A stretch of 64,000 bases of DNA, taken from assembly GCA_013398275.1 (NCBI GenBank), contig VZSE01001754.1:324515-388514 (forward strand), in the 5' to 3' direction. Both the position numbers and the translations under genes were made by a program. The notes beneath the pieces were generated by a model. That model saw only the letters and a list, made by a program, of their open reading frames with translations. It ran no database searches and was not told the origin of the DNA. Shown in pieces: positions 60,743-64,000 of the stretch. How positions within the stretch are numbered: the stretch's first letter is position 1; every line of letters begins with the position of its first letter. This DNA comes from Promerops cafer. Taxonomy: Eukaryota; Chordata; Aves; Passeriformes; Nectariniidae.

Positions 60743-61701
60743 AGGAGAGTGGAGTCTGGTAAGTTTTGTGTTAGCATGGGGCATCAGGATCACCTTTAAT
60801 CAGACATCTTTCCTCAAGGTTTGCTGGGAAAAAGATGGAGCTTTGGTAATGTGAGATAGAGGCAATGGAGGCTGCTAGTTCAGGTGCAGGGTGGTTGCTT
60901 AGTGTTGAACTTGGAGTGCAGGAGAAGGAAAGAACACTCCAATGTGGTTGAAATGCGAGTGAGATCTTGGGCAGTGATGGGATATATTGGGAGATAATTT
61001 GTATTAAAACTAGAGCATCTGTGGGGAGGACTGGACAACTGATGTCTCTCTAGGAAGAAAAAGCTGATGAAGCTCTTAGAGAGTGTGGAAAGGTTCTCCC
61101 AGGACTAATCCATGTTTCTAGATTTTTGTCTATAAGAGCTAAATAACCAGCTGTGTCTTCCCTGCATGGATTTAGTTGGGACAGGTTAAAAAAATTAGTT
61201 GTGTCTGGTGTTTCATCAGAACTTCTTGGTTTATCCATGAAGCAGCCGTGGAAGGCCATGGGGAGACAGTGGGCTGGGGAATATGTCAGGGTTAATAGAC
61301 CAGTCAGTCCCTTGATTAGCTCTACTCTGGCAGCTGCCTAGTAGTCAGCTTCCAGTATAAATAATCTTTCAGCTCCAGGGCTGATATTTCCAAAACTTAA
61401 AATATGAAGGCCATACTGTGCTCTTTCTCAATATCATGACCTTAATAGGTTTCCAGTAAGAGCTGTAAAAGCTGTCCCCGTACCCGCTCTGCTTTGTGAC
61501 TTGAAAACATCTGTGCAGCAGTGCATGGCTCACTGTCCTGGACAGGACTGAATGAAGATCAGTGCCTAATTGGAGAAGGAAGGTCTTTGATGTGCCCCAG
61601 ACGAAAGACATCAGATGGTCTCTCTAATTAGTCACTGAAGTAGATTTGGAATTGGAAGCAAGTAGAATCAGAAGCATTAATGGTCATGGCTAATTATTTT
61701 T
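60743..61701. other. Unique intronic sequence, no gene seen
   Basis: No repeat, exon or RNA gene was recognised between the CR1 copies. Confidence 0.5.
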
Positions 61702-61950
61702 AGAATGGAATAGGCTATTTTGATTGGAAAGTACCTACACCAACAATCTAGTCCAAGTGCCTGACCAATTCAGGGCTGACCAAAAGCTAAAATATTGTTG
61801 AGAGCATCTCTTAGAACACTGGCAGGTTTGGGCATTGGCTGCCTCTCTGGGAAGCCTGTTCCGGTGTTTGACCACCCTTTTGGTAGAGAAACCCTTCTTG
61901 ATGTCCAGTTTAGGCCTTCTCTGGCACAGCTCTGAGGCATTTTTGTTTCT
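61702..61950 (-). repeat. CR1 LINE 3' fragment
   Basis: AGAATGGAATAGGCTATTTTG, TTGGAAAGTACCTACACC, AATCTAGTCCAAGTGCC, CTGGGAAGCCTGTTCCGGTG, TTTGACCACCCTTTTGGTAG and GTCCAGTTTAGGCCTTCTCTG follow the reversed CR1 3' end. It is moderately diverged. Confidence 0.92.
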
Positions 61951-63304
61951 GTTCCTCAGTCAGATAAACTGCTGTGACTGGGTGTAGTGGCCTGCTGGGA
62001 CACATACTGAAGGAGACAAGCAGGACAAAGGAAGCAGCAGCACATTGTGCTGCACTGAGAAAAGCAGGTAGAGAAGAGGGTTTGAAGAGAGTGATGGTTA
62101 AAAGGTCCTGAGTGCTTCTTTTGAAGGAGCTCAGTGGGGCAGGTTATGGACACCTTATGCTGACACCTAAAGCATCAAGGGTTTATTAATAAAAACTTCT
62201 ATGGTACCCACAGAAGTTACCAAAATATCATGAAAATTGAAACAAGGCTGTTCAGAGGAAGTTTTATACTGGCTGGAGCACCAAGGGGAGCTAAGAAACC
62301 TTTAGACTTAACTAGTCCTGGCCCTTATGAAGATGGTGAAATGGGGAATGTGCCAACAGCTTCCTGGTGAGCAAAGTCCTGTGTGTCTCCTAGAGCCTTG
62401 CCATTCTACTGATAGGAAAAAGGTTTATTGAAACAGGGTGTTCCCATAGTCACTTCCTCACACTGTCATTGCAGCACCCTCCCCCAGTGAAATTCCTGCC
62501 TTTATTTCAATCATTAGCAGAATCCCAGTTTTTAGCCAGCTGTTTCCCCAAGGGTTGCTTTGGAGGGCAGGTCATTGCTGCCAGGACCCTCTAAAGAAGA
62601 TTTCTCTGTCTGGATTGTGCTGTGAAGCAAAGCCGGCAGTGAACACTGGATTCATTTTCTGTGTTATTGTTAGAGTGAGCTCTTTATAACCATTCAATTT
62701 TCTTTTAAATAAATCCCATTTGGAAAAACAAATCCTGCCCATAAAAGCAGCTCTCTGTGCTGGGTTAGTTTTCAGCATACCATACACAGCTGTATATTTG
62801 GGTTTATGTCTCCAGGCTAAATTCTCATTCCTGTGTGCAAGCAGCGTGCTCATGTTAAAGCAATGGCAAAGCTGTTTCTTGGGACTCTTGGGATTTCATT
62901 GGCATTAGGAAAGATGGAAGAGAATAAGTTAGGAAAGTGAATAAGCCAGACAGTTTGTGCCAGGGAGTTTTGTGTGAAAGATTAGAAAGGGGCCAAGTTC
63001 CTACCCATGGAGTGTAAGGTGGCAGAGATCCCTATGCCAGCTTTTCCTCTCTCTTCTGTGCCGTGAATGATTCCTGCTAGTCTGGATCCTGAGTCTGGAT
63101 CTATTGGTTCTCATCCTTTCTTCTTCCTTCATGCTGATCCAAGTCCCTCGTGCATCATGGAAATGAAGCATCACCTCTGACCACTCGCAGAGGGAGGAGG
63201 GACATCTTACCAGGTTGTCCCCCCTCCAGAGCAGAAGAGTGATTTTTCTCTGGCCATGACTTTTCTGTGCCCACAGAGGATGCTGGGAGGGCTGAATAGG
63301 GATA
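61951..63304. other. Unique intronic sequence, no gene seen
   Basis: No recognisable exon, RNA gene or repeat. Confidence 0.5.
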
Positions 63305-63362
63305 GATGCAGCTGCTCTTTAAGGTCCCCTCCAATCCAGGCCATCCTATGATTCTGTGATTC
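63305..63362 (+). repeat. CR1 LINE terminal fragment
   Basis: GCAGCTGCTCTTTAAGGTCC, CCTCCAATCCAGGCCATCC and the terminal TATGATTCTGTGATTC are the last bases of a CR1 element on the + strand. It is a very short 5'-truncated insertion. Confidence 0.88.
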
Positions 63363-64000
63363 ATGCTTTCCAAAAATGTGCAGCTTGCAGTTTAAGCTTC
63401 ACTGTTTCACACAGGCTATCTCTTTAAATTCTTTGTCCTTTCTTTTTTTTCCCAGCAAGAGGGAGATGAGAAGAAGCAATTGTCCCACAATTGTTGCCAA
63501 TTCCTCGCTGGCTGACGTTTAAATATAAGGAAAAGTCAGCAAAATATAGAATCTGTGAAGGGGGAGAGAGAGATCTCAAAAGAAACCATGGGAAGGTTTG
63601 AAACAAAAGTGCTATTATTCATTATGGGCTTGGTTTTAGCATTTCCAGTGTGTAAGGCACTGCGGACCTCCACTGCTGGGACACAGAATGGGAAACTTCA
63701 GCTGGAAAAAGCCATCTAAAGATACAGTTCTGAAGGAGTGTGAGGCACCCTCTTCCTTTTCATCCACATTACATCTGGAATTATTTCACACAGTTATTTA
63801 TGCTACAACAATGGAGCTATTAATGCTGCAACAATAATACTTTGCAGTTCTTTACTGAGGTTTCTAAGAACGTCATTAGTGCAGGGTCACGCTTAAACTA
63901 CGGAAGACTATTTTAAAGTATTTTTCTTTTAATTTCTATGTCTAATTCTTGAGACAGAGCAGTTTATTTCTGTTTCTTTCTATCTTGGATGTCAGATAAT
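63363..64000. other. Unique intronic sequence, no gene seen
   Basis: No exon or repeat was recognised. AT content rises toward the right edge. Confidence 0.5.

Larger units (their letters stand above)
41820..64000 (+). other. FGFRL1: Downstream FGFRL1 intron, 5' part
   Basis: After the Ig1 donor, the next FGFRL1 exon should encode an acidic linker and the second Ig domain, with motifs such as RRRVIARPVGSS and DITW-K-D. No open frame in the remaining 22 kb shows these motifs, so the next exon lies beyond the window. The intron contains unique sequence, a pyrimidine-rich microsatellite, an AT microsatellite and several CR1 fragments near its right end. Confidence 0.8.

Noticed and set aside
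1..64000. tRNA or rRNA genes, CRISPR arrays, retroviral genes or LTR pairs, DNA-transposon terminal repeats
   Set aside because: Scanned by eye for B-box-like words, regularly spaced repeats, polymerase or gag motifs and long terminal repeats. None was found. Small hairpin RNAs cannot be excluded without folding.

Overview
The window is vertebrate genomic DNA, most likely from a bird. It has long AT-moderate non-coding stretches, degraded CR1 LINE fragments of the type that dominates avian genomes, a few ancient MIR-like remnants and simple repeats. There are no bacterial-style gene arrays. The exact species cannot be read from the sequence.

Only one protein-coding segment is recognised with confidence: a 273-nt exon at 41547-41819 on the + strand. 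It encodes the first immunoglobulin domain of FGFRL1 (fibroblast growth factor receptor-like 1, the FGF receptor family member without a kinase domain). It has a clean acceptor and donor, and both flanking introns are phase 1, the usual arrangement for an Ig-domain exon. Neither the upstream signal-peptide exon nor the downstream Ig2 exon was found. The window is therefore read as the 3' part of one FGFRL1 intron (1-41546, at least 41.5 kb), the exon, and the 5' part of the next intron (41820-64000, at least 22.2 kb).

Layout. 1-20 kb: mostly unique intron sequence, one CR1 remnant (about 6.47-6.64 kb), an unexplained 262-codon open frame on the - strand (9.05-9.84 kb), and an (AAAAG)n array at 19.85-19.96 kb. 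20-35 kb: CR1 3' ends, a fairly well-preserved MIR-like SINE (20.8-20.97 kb), a CpG-dense patch (29.45-29.66 kb), several AT-rich blocks that look like candidate conserved elements, and an old CR1/L3-like fragment (34.4-34.77 kb). 35-42 kb: unique intron with small tandem duplications, a chance or cryptic exon-like segment (38294-38418), and then the FGFRL1 exon. 42-64 kb: unique intron with a homeodomain-site-rich block (47.63-47.79 kb), a pyrimidine-rich array (51.65-51.75 kb), a small CpG-rich patch (56.34-56.47 kb), and a CR1 cluster with one apparent nested or abutting pair (60.1-63.4 kb).

No tRNA, rRNA, CRISPR, intact transposon or retroviral gene was seen. The most interesting possibilities are the expansion of introns around a single in-frame-skippable exon, complementary repeats on both sides of that exon, and several candidate intronic regulatory blocks. 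Conservation and expression of these cannot be judged from the sequence alone.
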